From the NCBI GenBank assembly GCA_029204225.1, contig CM055114.1, forward strand, positions 14,476,558 through 14,540,557: DNA of 64,000 nt. Reading direction: 5' to 3'. The DNA is from Diphasiastrum complanatum. Lineage: Eukaryota > Streptophyta > Lycopodiopsida > Lycopodiales > Lycopodiaceae. Made by a program: the position numbers and the translations under genes. The notes beneath the pieces are model-generated. The model saw nothing but the letters and a program-made list of their open reading frames with translations, was not told where the DNA came from and ran no database searches. Of the stretch, positions 47,460-59,944 are shown one piece after another; position 1 is the stretch's first letter; every line of letters begins with the position of its first letter.

Positions 47460-47830
47460 TCCTATATAAGAGCTCAGATTTGAACCCAGATCTGAGTGCA
47501 ACAGATTGGCAAATGGATGGAAAAAGAGCATTTAAAGAGCAAATCACAGGCGGTTTGCCTTCTCCGATCACAGATCTGCCTCAAAAAACTACAATAAGGA
47601 GGTGGATCCGAAGATCTTGCAATTGCTCCCAGGCCAACGGCGATGGAACAGAAGAGAAAAGAGGAGCAAGGAATCGAGGGAGACAGAGATCCACGAAGAA
47701 GAAGAAGAAGATGAAGAGAGAAGAATTGACGAGAGACCATCGCTGGGAAGAAGGCGACCAGGGAGGAGCGATGCATCCATCCATGCATGCATGCATGCAT
47801 GGATGTATGCATGTCCCATCCAGGCACAGC
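47460..47830 (-). promoter_or_regulatory. DPE2: Probable DPE2 leader and promoter region
   Basis: On the minus strand this is a pyrimidine-rich stretch (TCTTCTTCTTCTTCTTCG near 47690-47710) of the kind seen in plant 5' leaders, about 0.7 kb upstream of the DPE2 ATG. A CATG-rich repeat (47782-47812) and CCACGTGTC at 47858 lie upstream. Open frames on both strands here are low-complexity and not called genes. Confidence 0.4.
47774..47812. repeat. Short (ATGC)n / CATCCATG simple repeat
   Basis: CATCCATCCATGCATGCATG and continuation, alternating purine-pyrimidine, in the DPE2 upstream region. Confidence 0.85.
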
Positions 47831-48363
47831 CTATTCCAACCCACTCCTCAGATGATCTCCACGTGTCAGAGAGGCCAAATCAATGGCTAGCCCGTAATAG
47901 CGTGGCAGAATCTCAACGCTTGTTATAGCATCCAACGGTGTGGGGCCTCAGTCTCGCTTGCCATTAAGACACGAGAAAGTCTTTATGCGTGGGTCACGTG
48001 TCCCGTCCCGGTTAGAGATCTGGCGGGATTCTTAGTCACTAGAAATCCACGGTCCAGAATCCGCCACGTCATGTGTATTGTGATTGGGCAGTTTTTTTTT
48101 TTCTTAGAGGGAATACTCAAGACTCAAGTACAGTATATATACTGAATCCCAAAAGTTTCCAGCCCTTTCTATTTGCACCCTCCTCCTTTGGGTAGGCACC
48201 CACAAGTTATAGCCTCTTCACATGTTGGGGCCCACTTTTCACTCCTATTCACATGTACCCCGAGTCGGCACTTTTCATTCTTTGGGTTGATGTCCCCAGC
48301 ACCTCTTATCGTTCTATAAGTTGACAAAGAACTTGAGAGAAAAGCAAATCGAAACGAAAAACG

Positions 48364-48515
48364 GGCCTCTGTACATGCCTAAACTGGTTGCAACACCCTT
48401 CTATTGTTGGTGAGAAGGCAATAGGTCTCTATATGCCTACACTAGTTGCAACACCCTTCTGTTGTTGGTGAGAAGGCAACAGGTCTCTATACGCCTACAT
48501 TGGTTGCATCAGCTC
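48364..48515. repeat. Tandem repeat of about 59 bp, 2.6 copies
   Basis: GGTCTCTATATGCCTACA-type units start at about 48364, 48424 and 48482 and contain GGTTGCAACACCCTTCT and GGTGAGAAGGCAA. The third copy is partial. No coding frame. Confidence 0.85.
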
Positions 48516-51300
48516 GAGGTGACGACGTAATTGCATCCCATGACCTAGAACTCTCTGAAGAGAAAGGAAACTTGGACCCATGGTGACGTCATGCAAGGTT
48601 CCAAGTTTTAAAGGTGAAGAGCCCTGAAGTTGATTATCTTACATGCTAGCTTTGTGGCACAGATCTAAAAACTTTTGATGACAATATCAATTTTAGACGA
48701 GCACAACATTTTCAATATAAATTGTCGGGTCATGGTTTTTGAAAACTTCCCTAAGAGTCATTAAACCAACTAATTCCTTAGGATTAGAGCATTATTTTTT
48801 ATTTCAATTGGGCAACACAAATATCGTCTTTAGATTAGTCACACATTGGTATCAACCAAACTCGTGTTGCAATGGTGGTATCAATCATCAATCCAAACAT
48901 GAATTATTACAATTTAATTATGCAAGCAATGGAAAAAAAAATGGGGCAAGCTTAAAGTAATCTACTCCAAATAGCAAGCCTATGATTAGATGTAAAATTA
49001 TGAATACCATGTTTAAGACCCCCTTTTTGGCCTAAGTCCGAGTATTGTGCCTTGAGTATTGTTGGGCCAAAACTAGCTCGGCTTCAGGTTGGGTATTGAG
49101 GTACGTATTTGCAAAGCCAATATCACTTGGGTATTGTCCCCAATATCATAAAGGTCATACCATCCAAGTCAATTTCTTCATACCCTAGTTATAAAATCGT
49201 TGATTCCCCACCCATTTATCCACCTCAAATAGCACAATTTACCTCCATCTGCCAAATAAAAGCTTGTATGAAAAAAAATAACCACATCATCTATACATAC
49301 TAAAAGAATTTGGGTTTCCGGGTAGCTCACGTTGCCCGTCACACTCTCACGAGCAGCGTAAGCTGCCCAGAAACCCATGTTTTTAAACTAAAAAGAGGCT
49401 AGGGAAGGGTCAAGGCCACGGGCAGGAGAGGGGCGCGAGCAGGGGCGGGGACGGGGACAGGCGGGGGGATGGGCACGGGCTGCCGCCCTCACATTTCAAT
49501 TTGACGGCAGGCATTACTAGTTTAGAAGAGAAAAAATATTCACATTTGTGTCAAAAGGCCCAAGGCCTCAAGCCTACCCCTAACATCGAGTCTTGCTCTC
49601 CGGCTTCCATCCTTGGGAGAAGGCCCTCGTCCATCCCCCATTCCGCTAAGAAAAAAAATCCAACATTTTATAGATTCTTGTGGCATTTTAGCAATTGTTG
49701 CCTTATAAACTCTTTGAAGCAAGGCTCTTGCCTTGTTAAATCCTAAGCTTTGACCTTGAATACATATAGGTAGTATGTTGGCATACCTAATGTCAATTTG
49801 ATAAGCAAAGTAACTACCTATCACAAATATGTTTGAAAACTTATCATTTATTTTCTAGAAGCCTTGAACCTCCTCTTACACAATAAGTTTAAACTTGAGA
49901 GTATCTATGAGCTTTGCATTCTTTAAATGTAACTTCTCGGTGTCTCTTCTAGGTATTGGGATTTTTACTATACATATTCAGAAGTATTGAAATCTTTTGA
50001 GTTTATACAATTTTACAAACTATTTATTAATGAAGTAAATGAGCTCTATGTATAGTTAGCTTTTATGTTTGAACTTTCTTGGAATATAATATTAAGCGTA
50101 AACTTTTGTACAAAAGAGAATAATTGTCACTTATACACATAATCAACAAACTTCAAACTTTCTATGATATATTTTTGAGGGAAAAAATTGCCTAGTTCCA
50201 TTCTCACGTAATTCCAAGGTTTTGAAATGCTACCTTTATGGTCTAATTGATCTCCAATAGCTCAACTTGCCATGGAAATGGGATTAGTTGTCTCTAAGCA
50301 GTGGTAAAAGGGGAATGATATGTCATGTGCTAATGGCAAAGCGGTGGTAAAAAGGAAATGAAACTCATGTGCTAGTGACAACTCATTAAAGGTGTCGTTG
50401 CAACTTGCCAAGAAATGGGGCCGGCTGAAAACTACACTTGACTACTAGACATCAAAATCAAGAGAACTCCACCTCATGTGCTATGTAGTGGTAACTCAAG
50501 CATATTATGAAGAGGAGGCCATTTTTTACTATGTATAAATATCTACCCGTCATGGGGCGAGATGAGAGTTGTCAATGCTTGTAGTCTAAAAGCAACCTCC
50601 ACTATTATGATATCCACAACATGATGGATAAGACCTTGGCTTGTGGGCTTGCTCACCCAACTTCAGGCCCCTCATATGTCCAACTCTTCATACACTAAAC
50701 TTTGGCTGGAACTGGGGCCACTATGCCCTCTAGAGTTTGGCCTTGTACTTGGCAATTGAAAATTTTGTAAATTTTGCTTTGACCAAGATAGTCGACACTT
50801 GTCTTAGATTGAAATGGCATCTCTATGTGGTCTATCTAAATTAAAAATGCCAAATGAAAGTGCACGCTTGTTGAAAATCAACCAGTCTGAAGTACTCATA
50901 TCCTAGAGAAAACAAAATAAACCTCAATCATTATATATTTACATATGAACTCTAAATTACTCATGGACCAATAAGGGGTCATAGATTACGACCTGGGCCA
51001 ATCCCTTGCCAACATCCCATTTATAGTAGTCGAGTTGGATAAGACTTGGAACTATGACCACAAAGGTAGATGCATTGTTGGGCTAATTGACGTCAAGAGG
51101 CTCTTGCTCCATGTTGTCTTGGCCTTATTTTGTAATGAAAATTGTACATATGTATATAATAAAATGAGTATAGCCTACCATTGTTAAAAACAACTAGCCA
51201 ACAATACAAAAACATAATATTGGGTGTTGTGCTAGTAGGAAACACATTCCCAAACACTTCCTCTGCCTAAACGCAAAAGGTGAGTCTTTCAAGACCTCCA
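48516..51300. other. Stretch without recognisable gene
   Basis: AT-rich sequence with no convincing reading frame or splice structure on either strand. A G-rich patch lies at 49396-49490 (runs such as GGGGCGGGGACGGGGACAGG). The right end may be the 3' part of the gypsy relic that starts at about 51312. No LTR edges were found. Confidence 0.4.
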
Positions 51301-51311
51301 ACTATTACTTA

Positions 51312-52044
51312 GTAAAAAATTTGTTTAAAACATAACCACCTTCTAATGATAATAATAGAGTCTTCAAGATGACAATGAAATTGGATGGATGATGAGAGGT
51401 CTTCACCCCTTGAGTTATTGGATATAGCCTTCAACTTGATCTTAATAGGGCCGATGTAATCGAGTCCCCATTTCTCAAATGGCGCTTGATCCAATATAGG
51501 ATGTAACGGCTCATAGTTTGCCTTCGTTGGTCTGTGTGCCCTTTGACATACATCACATTGTTTGATGTACGCTTCAGTATCCTTGTGCATTGTTGGCCAC
51601 TAGCAGCAAGATTGTAGGATATTATGTATTGTAACATCCGCTGCAAAGTGTCCACCTCTCATTGCTTCATGCGACAGGGACATGATCTGACTTGTTTCAT
51701 GAGGCATGATACAACGACGAATGATATTGTCTGCCCCTCTTCGATACAGTTGGCCGACAATCAACTGATATACAAAAATCGAATTCTAGCAACAAGAGTA
51801 GCCGTCTAGTGATTTTCCATGTGTTGCAATTTTGTTGACTAGGTAGAGCAAAGGTTGATGATCAGTGTAGAAAAATGTAGGCTTCTGCTCCAGCTGCTCG
51901 ATCCAAGATGCTTTCTGTGAACGATAAGGGGAAGTGGTCCTTCTGCATCACAATGTTAAGTGCCTTCAGATTGACACAGATCCACATTTTGCCATTCTTC
52001 TTGAAAACAATGTGTTGGAATTCAATGCTCAGCCTCAATTCCAT
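51312..52044 (-). pseudogene. Ty3/gypsy pol relic: RT fragment joined to RNase H end and integrase
   Basis: Minus strand from 52044: KKNGKMWICVNLKALNIVMQ and KDHFPLSFTESILDR are RT fingers of gypsy type. They run directly into YTDHQPLLYLVNKIATHGK, the end of RNase H, so the RT palm is deleted. Then come the integrase zinc finger (H..H in SHEAMRGGH, C..C in CDVCQRA) and EKWGLDYIGPI, the start of the core. Two TAG codons interrupt. The integrase breaks off at about 51390. Confidence 0.8.
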
Positions 52045-52651
52045 TCACTAATGAGCATCCTAAAAAACCAGAATTAGATGGCTCGAACTTTTGAGTTGAA
52101 GATTAAAAAATTCAAGATCAAACTTTCTAGAATTTTTTGAAATGATATCAACTTGGAAAATCCGTTATTTTTTTGAGTCAGAGTATATCTTCAAGTCATT
52201 GTACATTTTTTGATACATTGGTGATTCTGAAACTTTTGGTTAGAAATCTGATTTGCGTTAACAATCTGCCTACTTTTTTCATTCAAGGGCGGTTTTAATA
52301 AATGAGGCAAATAGCATTTAATGCTAATTAGACATTTAGCAAATAGAAGATATTTTGTGATAGACTTAATCTTCATCAAAAGAAACTTCTTTTGATAATT
52401 CTCAATCTGATTAATCTTTTTGTAGCTTGTGTCATCATGCTCAACGACTGTAAGTTGAAGTTATCACTTCAAGCACTGTACTCATTGTTTGATGTTAATC
52501 AGAGTGCAAATTCTTAGTCTCACTACTTTATTGTTTCATTGAGCATTTGTTTGAATCATTCAATTTGAATATTCTGCTACTAATTGTGGCGCTTCCGATT
52601 CTACACCAAGCTCGCTCATCAGCTTCCGCTCATTCCCACTGATTTTCGACA
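52045..52651 (+). repeat. 5' LTR region of a plus-strand copia fragment
   Basis: The right edge is set by the primer-binding site at 52652 (LTR end TTTTCGACA). The left edge is unsure. TAATGAGCATCCTAAAAAAC near 52052 matches a piece of the minus-strand LTR before 12000, suggesting one family. Confidence 0.5.
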
Positions 52652-52664
52652 TGGTATTAGAGTG
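52652..52664 (+). other. Primer-binding site (decayed)
   Basis: TGGTATTAGAGTG, two changes from the initiator-Met complement TGGTATCAGAGC, 131 bp before a copia gag ATG. Confidence 0.75.
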
Positions 52665-52794
52665 GGCTATTTAGTAATCTGCACATTGTCTGCGGATTAT
52701 CAAGTCTTTTTTCTATCAAGACGTTGTTCTAGCAAGCGCACAGCCAATAGTATCATGAAATCATTGTTTCTACCAATGATCTCACTCAACCATT

Positions 52795-53366
52795 ATGGAT
52801 CCATCTACTAGTTCTTCTCTAATCAACATACTCGATGAGAGTAACTACCATCTCTGGAAGTTCAAAATGAAGGTCACACTACTAGCCAAGGAACTGTGGG
52901 ACATCGTTGATGGCACAAAAGTTAAACCTGAAGGTAATGCACCCACTATCACCAAATGGAGACTGAAAGATGGCAAGGCTTTTGCCATTATCACTCTCAA
53001 CATTAGAGACAATCAAATCAATCACATATGTGTTGCTCAGACTACTAAGGATGCATGGGACATCCTAACAAGCCTATACAATATCAGGGATGTCACCTCC
53101 AAACTTCATTTGAGAAAAAAAAATTTCACTTGAGAATGTCTGAAGCAGTAAGTGTTTCGAGCCATATCAACACTTTCCAAAATCTTCTGGAGCAAATGAC
53201 TGCAACTGGCTCAGTCATAGAAGATACCAATGTTGTTATGACTCTATTATTGAGTCTTCTTGAGGCCTATGAGAATTGGGTCCTAGCCATTTCGATTCAG
53301 AGGAAGATTACCCTTTCAAGAGTGATTTCATTACTTCAACAAGAGGAGGCCAGAAGATCTGCATAA
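52795..53366 (+). pseudogene. Copia gag, frameshifted and truncated
   Basis: ATG at 52795, then NYHLWKFKMKVTLLAKELWD and TTKDAWDILTSLYNI, a copia capsid. A run of nine A at about 53117-53125 shifts the frame, after which MSEAVSVSSHINTFQNLLEQ and LSRVISLLQQEEAR continue the same capsid to a stop at 53364. Nothing of the zinc knuckle or pol follows on this strand. Confidence 0.85.
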
Positions 53367-53815
53367 CAATAACTTTGAACGTATCCAAAGTTCCAAACAA
53401 ATTGCATTCCAAGGACATGAAATAAATCCCAAGTGACACTAATGAAAGTGACATTTATCTTTGCATCTTGAACCAAGAAATTCACTTCCAAATTAGAAAC
53501 TTCAAAAGGTTTGAAATGTGTGGTGATGGACTTTTGAAGACAAATCTTGTAAGTCCGTGTGAGACTCCAAGCCTCATGCATCTTTCCACAAAGGAAACAC
53601 CTTTCCCTGGATTTTCCCTTCTTGCCTTTGCACTTTGAACTTGAAGCTCCATCCTTCACCTCAGGCCCCCTTGCTTTAGTTCTCCTTGGATGGATTGGTC
53701 TTCATTTTGTAGCATCTTGAGAAAAAGTGATCTCTCTGGCCACAAAGGTTGCATTTAGGATCCTTACTTGCCTCCAATAGGTTGCCACCTATTGATGCCA
53801 TGATGAGGAAGTAAA
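53340..53815 (-). pseudogene. Minus-strand copia gag remnant with zinc knuckle
   Basis: Minus strand: MASIGGNLLEAS, the usual start of this gag family, runs directly into KCNLCGQRDHFFSRCYK (C-x2-C-x4-H-x4-C), so the capsid is deleted. After a TAG, KGKKGKSRERCFLCGKMHEA continues in another frame. It faces the plus-strand gag at 52795-53366. The AT-rich stretch 53979-54840 resembles an untranslated leader and partly LTR, with no gene. Confidence 0.6.
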
Positions 53816-54845
53816 ACTTTGTGATATGACTTTTCAAAATGTAATTTGTGACTCTCAAGAAACTAGATTTGAACATATTCAACAATCTAGAAGGATCTAC
53901 ACAAGATCTAGACCACAAATTTTGAATCATATCTCTTTTCAACCTAGTCAATTGGATTATAAGATTTGATCTGATCACTAAGACAAAAGCGCTCTATCAA
54001 ATCACAAAAATCAGATCCAAACACCAACGACTCTTTCTTTTGAGAGTTGGAATGGATTTTGAAAAGATTTGACACCTAGAATTTCATTTTCTATTGACTA
54101 GTTCACTCGACTTTTGATATTCTTGAACAAAGGATGGGTATTGTTTCAAATACTTGGAAATCAAACTTAATCACCTCTTTTGGACTCACTCTTGACCCAA
54201 ATAATTTCACTCTTGAGATTTGGATTGAATTTGATTTGATTTGACAACAAATTAAACCACTAATTTTCACAAAAGAAAGATGATCTACACTAGATCACAT
54301 AAACTTGACATGTGTACTTGATTCAAACGCACAAAGATCAGATCCAATCACCCCTTTTGGAATCCATCTTGACCCAAAGAATATCACTCTTGAGATTTGG
54401 AATGGACATGAGATGGTTTGATAACAATCTATGTCAAGAATCTTTCACCAAGCTTAAAAATTAGACATCTAGAGATTCACAAATGAGAACTTTTCACACG
54501 TGTGAGCCAGTTGCAAGTACAAAGGATCAAGAGAATGAATGATTTCACACTTAACTAGCTTCTATTCCAAAAACAATGAGATGGAAAACATTGGCAAGCT
54601 AGTTAGCATGAAGGCAAAGCATTCATCACAATCTAACTACATTACACCTCAAATGGATCAAATGGAAGCTTTACTTGAAGAAGTGTCTTCTTGTGGTACA
54701 AAGCCACCTTATTTATAGTACAAGAGGCCTTCTAGAACTCGTGGAGAGAGAGAACAATCTAGATGCCACATTGCCTCTACCTCTCTACTAGATGACAAAA
54801 AGAGAGATGGATAAGACTTGAGAATCCTTTGACCTACAAGAGTAG

Positions 54846-55011
54846 CCTCAAATGCTTCTTGATAGGTTCTAGACCTACACATCACTATGAAGAAAAAAAT
54901 TAACTTGACTCTAATTGGACAGTTACTATACTACTCTAACTCAAGTTTGGACAAACCCCAAAACTTGAATCTCTAAGTTTAATATTATTTTAATTTTACA
55001 ATATTTTCACA
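54846..55011 (-). repeat. Part of the 3' LTR of the copia element at 55037-58105
   Basis: Ends ATATTTTCACA, followed by CTCCTCCTTAG (polypurine tract on minus). The segment CTCAAATGC...TTTTCACA recurs at 58219-58360 on the other side of the coding region, which lacks about 22 bp near the end. The left limit of the LTR is somewhere at or before 54500 and was not fixed. Confidence 0.7.
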
Positions 55012-55036
55012 CTCCTCCTTAGAATAAAAATAATAT

Positions 55037-56475
55037 TTACAATACTAAGGACTTGGAGATCAAGCCAAGATTTGATCTATATCTTTCAAAGTCCTTCTTA
55101 GCTAGAGGCTTGGTGAGTAAATCTGCATAACAATTTAAAGTTGATACATGCTCAAGGAGAATCTCACCATCCATAACTTTTTCTCTTACATAGTGGTGTG
55201 CTACCTCTATGTGCTTACTTCTTGCATGAATGATTGGATTACTTGCAAGATATTGGGCTGAGGTGCTATCACATTTGATGCAAGGTATTTCCTCCTCTTG
55301 AATGATCCCGAGCTCCACTAGTAATCTTTTGATCCAAATGACTTCCTTTGTTGTGATAGTCAAAGCCTTGTACTCGGCTTCACATGAGGATATGGAGATA
55401 GTGTCTTGTTTCTTAGATTGCCAAGAGACAAGATTACCTCCCAAAAATATTGTATAAGCACTTGTGGACTTTCTATCCACCTTATCACCTGCAAAATCCG
55501 AATCTAAAAAGGCAACAAGGCTTAAATCATGTCTTTTAAAACAAAGTCCATAGTCTTGAGTAGATGCAACATATCTCAAGATCCTCTTCCTCTTTTTCCA
55601 ATCATGGATCTTTGGAATTTGAATGCTTTGACTAAGCTTATGCACACTAAAACTAAGATCATCCCTAGTGATAGTGAGCCATATTAAAGAGCCTATTAGA
55701 CTTCTAAAAAGTGTGATGTCCTCAAAGGACTCTTCATCACAAGTTTTAGTGTCTTTAACATTGGACTCCATAGGAGTATCTATGCTTTCACAATCTTGCA
55801 TTTTAAACTTCTTAAGCATAAATCTTACATAACTTTCTTGAGAAATGAAAGCTAAGTCATTAGAGATCTTAATCTCTAATCCAAGTACATGATGTAAAAA
55901 TCCAAGATCTTGCATTTTCAATTCCTTTCCTAAGGAGATCTTGGTATCAACAAGTAAATCCATGTTGCTTCCACATAATAGGATGTCATCAACATCAATA
56001 AGCAACATGATTATATCATTACCGACATGTTTAAGATATAATGATGGATCATATGAACTAATCTTGAAACCAATAGAAAGAAGATAAGTGTTCAACCTCT
56101 CATACCAAGCCCTTGGACCTTGTTTCAAGCCATAAAGACTTTTCAAAAGTAAGCATACTTTTGATCCTTTGCCATTCACAACAAAACCCGGAGGTTGATG
56201 CATATGTATTTCTTCTTCTAAGTAACCATTTAAGAAAGCATTGGAAACATCAAGTTGAAGCATTTTCCAATCATAAAAGCAACAAATAGTAATGAGAATT
56301 CTAATGGTTACCATCTTTGCTACAAGAGCAAAGGTTTCTTCATAATCTATGCCTTTGATTTGGGCATAGCCTTTAGCACAAAGCCTTGCTTTGAACTTAG
56401 TGATTGATCCATCATTATTGAGCTTGATTCTATAGACCCACTTGCATCCAATGACATGCTTGTCATTAGCTGGAT
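55037..56475 (-). pseudogene. Copia reverse transcriptase and RNase H
   Basis: Long open frame on the minus strand: VIGCKWVYRIKLNNDGSITK, LDVSNAFLNGYLEEEIHMHQ, the active site as IDVDDILL (Y changed to D, both Asp kept; about 55985), then RNase H (DSDFAGDKVDRKS, SISSCEAEYKAL, KCDSTSAQYLASNP). It starts at a deletion junction with integrase at about 56475. The C-terminus is complete to the stop at 55037. This is the best preserved RT/RNase H frame in the window. Confidence 0.88.
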
Positions 56476-56801
56476 CTACAAGTAAGTATTTTAGAAGATA
56501 AGAGGCAAACCCAACAAAAACATGAGTAATCATCAATAAATGTTATAAAACATGTAGCTCCACCCTTGCTCTTGGTGGATGAGAAATGGATGTCACTATG
56601 GATGAGTTCCAAAGGTGCTTTGGACTTGATGGTTGATCTTTGATGTGGCCTTGCATGTGATTTGGCCAATGCACATGCATCCCAAGGACTTGACTCCTTG
56701 ATCATGGACTTAGGCAAACCATGAGCTAGCTCCAACCTGCACATAGATTGCATGGCCTTGGAGTTGGGATGTGCCCAACCTCCTATGCCATAGATCTTCA
56801 T
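56466..56801 (-). pseudogene. GAG-pre-integrase and integrase start, truncated
   Basis: Contains HPNSKAMQSMCRLELAHGLP, CALAKSH, then LELIHSDIHFSSTKSKGGAT and FITFIDDYSCFCWVCLLSSK. The core stops right after the first catalytic Asp region and joins RT sequence (YLLVDPANDKHVIG), so the D-E part of the catalytic centre is gone. It is also out of frame with the preceding gag-protease. Confidence 0.8.
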
Positions 56802-58105
56802 TTGAAAGCTTTCCTTGTAGCACTATCCGAGCAAAGATTAGCATTTCCATTTCCATCAAGCTTGAATAACCTTCCAAAATGAGAACATGATGCTATTATA
56901 TCATCATCTTTTGTGATCAAGAAAATACCATCCTTAAAATCTACTTGTAGACCATCATCATTGAGTTGGCCTACACTTATTAGATTTTTAGTCAAACTAG
57001 GAACATAGAGCACATCATTGAGATCAAGCTTATCTAGAGATATGCTTTCTATACCTTCTATCATGCACTCCTCATCATTTGTTGTATAGATACAACTTCT
57101 AGATCCTTTGTATGGTACAAGATTACAAAAAGAGTTTTTATCACTACTCATGTGGGATGAGGCACCACTATCTAGCCACCATACATTAGAATGATTGAAA
57201 GAGGAAGATGAAAGGTTAGACATCATAAGTGAATCTTCTTTGTCACAAGGAGATTCATCTTCACAAGTGATGTTGGCTTGCTTTTTCCTTTTGTAGCATT
57301 GGGAGGCAAAATGCCCCTTCTTGCCACATGAGAAACAAGTAACCTTGCACTTGTTCTTCTTCACATTGGATGAGCTTGGTTCCTCCTTGGATGTCTTCTC
57401 CATTGCTTTTGTGTTGTCCTTGGATCTCTTGCCATTCTTCTTGTCTTTTCTCTTCTCCTTGGATTTGGTGAAGAGTGCTTGATCACTTCCTCCATCCTTG
57501 AGAGACAATCTCTCAAATCTTGCCACTCGAGGTTGATGCCTATACTCCTCGGCTATCAAGACTCCTTGTAAGGCTTCTAAAGAGGGTAAGTTCTCTTTAA
57601 TTTCATAAGATTGAACAATGGTATCAAAATCCTCATGTAATCCATTTAAAATAACTTGAACAATTTCTTTGGATTTGATAGAATCATCTATGCAACAAAG
57701 ACTTTTATGGAGATCCTTGACTCTAGAAACATAGGATGAAGCACTTTTATCCTTTCTTTGAAAACTTTGAGAAATCATATTTCTTAGAGTAAGGACTCTT
57801 GAATTGTTTTTAGACTCATAGATGGATTGAAGAGTACTCCATGCTTCTTGAGCATTGACACAAGAGCTAATCTCTCTTAGAAATTTATTAGAGACATTTA
57901 GCTTTAAAACATGAAGAGCAACACGTGCTCTTTTCTTGAATTTGGGAATTTCTTGAGGATTAGTAGGCTCCTCCTCATTCCCATTCACTATATCTATTAG
58001 ATCTTGAAGCACAAGAATGGATTCTATCCTCACTTTCCGTGTACCATAGTTTGTAGAAGTGAGTCTCTCACTTTGTTCTAATAGATAAGATCCCATTGAA
58101 GTCAT
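56798..58105 (-). pseudogene. Copia gag, zinc knuckle and protease
   Basis: 435 codons without a stop from ATG at 58105 (MTSMGSYLLEQSERL). Capsid, basic linker, CFSCGKKGHFASQC and the protease VWWLDSGASSHMSS with DSGA intact, then LYVPSLTKNLISVGQL. It belongs to the same lineage as the gag frames at 19237 and 28689. It ends at 56798 by frameshift before the integrase. Confidence 0.85.
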
Positions 58106-58218
58106 GCCTAGAGAATTGATTTGGGCTTACTAGATGAATGTTTTTAGAGGTTCAAAACTAATCAAATGTAAACTATTGATCACTTGGAATCAAGTAACAA
58201 ATGATTGAGAACTCAAAG

Positions 58219-58360
58219 CTCAAATGCTTTTTGATAGGTTCTAGACCTACACATCACTATGAAGAAAAAAAGTAACTTGACTCTGATTGGAAAGTTACTA
58301 GACTAGTCTACCTCAAGTTTGGACAAACCCCAAAACTTGAATCTCTACAATATTTTCACA
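58219..58360 (-). repeat. Truncated 5' LTR fragment
   Basis: Matches 54846-55011 (TTGATAGGTTCTAGACCTAC, CACATCACTATGAAG, AAACCCCAAAACTTGAATC) and ends TATTTTCACA. Only about 142 bp remain, and the primer-binding site and leader that should lie between it and gag are missing. Sequence 58361-59650 is non-coding leader of a different, older element. Confidence 0.75.
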
Positions 58361-59650
58361 ACAAAGATCCCAACCATGCATGAACACTCAAATATGGACT
58401 CCTCCCAATGGGATCACAACTTGACCCTCACCCTCTCACAAAGAAAGTTGAACTAGAACTTATTTGAGTTTCATAAATACAATGTCAAATTTTGCTCAAA
58501 AATTGAATTCATCCATCCCTATTGGACTCCACCAAGTACCAATGACTCTACCTGTTCAGAGTTGGAATGAAATTCAAATTTTCAGAAATGTGATACTTCT
58601 CTCTCACTAATATATGTGCTTACAAAGAGCTAATGGCACTTAGCAAGATTTGATCACAATGAAGAAGACAATTTTTCCACCAAAGTCAAGAAATGAGTTA
58701 CTAGATCTTGCCCTCCACAAAGGAAGGAACTCTTAGGATTTTTAATCAAACACTACACATGTCACTCACACACCTCTATGACTCTCTTTTAAGCCAAACA
58801 AAACTCAACTCTTTGAGTAGAGTGGAACAATGTGACTTAGATCTCAAAAATCACTTCTAGAACTCTCTAACAATGCTTATCACTTGTATTGGTGGATTTT
58901 GCCTTTATGAGTGTTTGTGCTCTAGAAATTCACTTAATATTTTACTTGGAGGACTTATAGCACTTAGATGCTTCTAGTATCAGCCCTTTCACTCTTGAAC
59001 ACATCTAGAAAGAAGGTACAATGGATTTCAATCTCTCCCCTTGCAAATCACTCCTTAATCTTCGGTTTTTGGCAATCTCTCACTCTCAACTTTAATGCAC
59101 ACCCAAAGCATCTTAGAATCAGATTTAATGTACTGTAATAAAGCTTGAAATCATCTATATGATTGATCTATACCAAGAACAAATCAAAGGAACAGAAACA
59201 ATGCATTAGAAAGCTTGAAAAATGCCCTAGTTTTGGGTGTATGAGGCATTAAAAGCACCAAAACTGAATTTTATTGCTCAGAATAGGTTCGGTATGGCCT
59301 CACATGTGTGGTAAATACACCTAAATCCCACAACAATATTTGGTACAAATATAATGATTCTATCTATCCATTCAAACTCGCTACCTCAAGATTAGCTAGT
59401 TTCCAAAAACTTGCTAGTTTGGGTGTATGAGTAAGATATAGCATCAAATTGAAAAATATAGCTCCAAAACTGGTATTGTATGGCCTCACACGTGTGAACA
59501 CTACCCTTGCAGCCCACAACCAAGTTTGATGCACAAATATCAAGGCTAACTAACTCTTAAAACTCCCCCACTCAAGATTAGTGAGTTTTCTCAAAAAGAA
59601 ACTTGCCAATCTGGGTGTTGTTTAGATCAATGCTTTAATCTCTTGTACTT

Positions 59651-59663
59651 GGCTCTGATACCA
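59651..59663 (-). other. Primer-binding site of an older copia element
   Basis: TGGTATCAGAGCC on the minus strand. The LTR side begins at 59664 (TTTGAAATTTCAGAG) and extends to roughly 59940, where copia RNase H sequence of another element starts. Its leader runs left to 58361, where the copia element at 54.8-58.4 kb is inserted, and probably resumes left of that element, ending in the gag remnant at 53340-53815. Confidence 0.7.
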
Positions 59664-59944
59664 TTTGAAATTTCAGAGAAATAAAGACCAAGAATGGATC
59701 TAGATCAGATCCTCAAGAGGTGTTGGAAGCTAGATTACTTGATCTACTAATCAACCAATGATTAGATCTAGAATTAGATCAATTTCCCATCAAAAATCTA
59801 GCAAGAACAACAAGCAAATGATTAAACTTGAGACCTACCACCTTCACACGTGTGAAGAACAGTACTTGTATGGACTTACAACAAAGAGTTAAGTACACAA
59901 GTGTCAAGAAACAATAGAACCATAAAATCACAACACAAATATGA

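Noticed and set aside
47480-47928. Overlapping frames on both strands rich in K/E/R or S/L
   Set aside because: Low-complexity sequence in the DPE2 leader region without homology or splice support.
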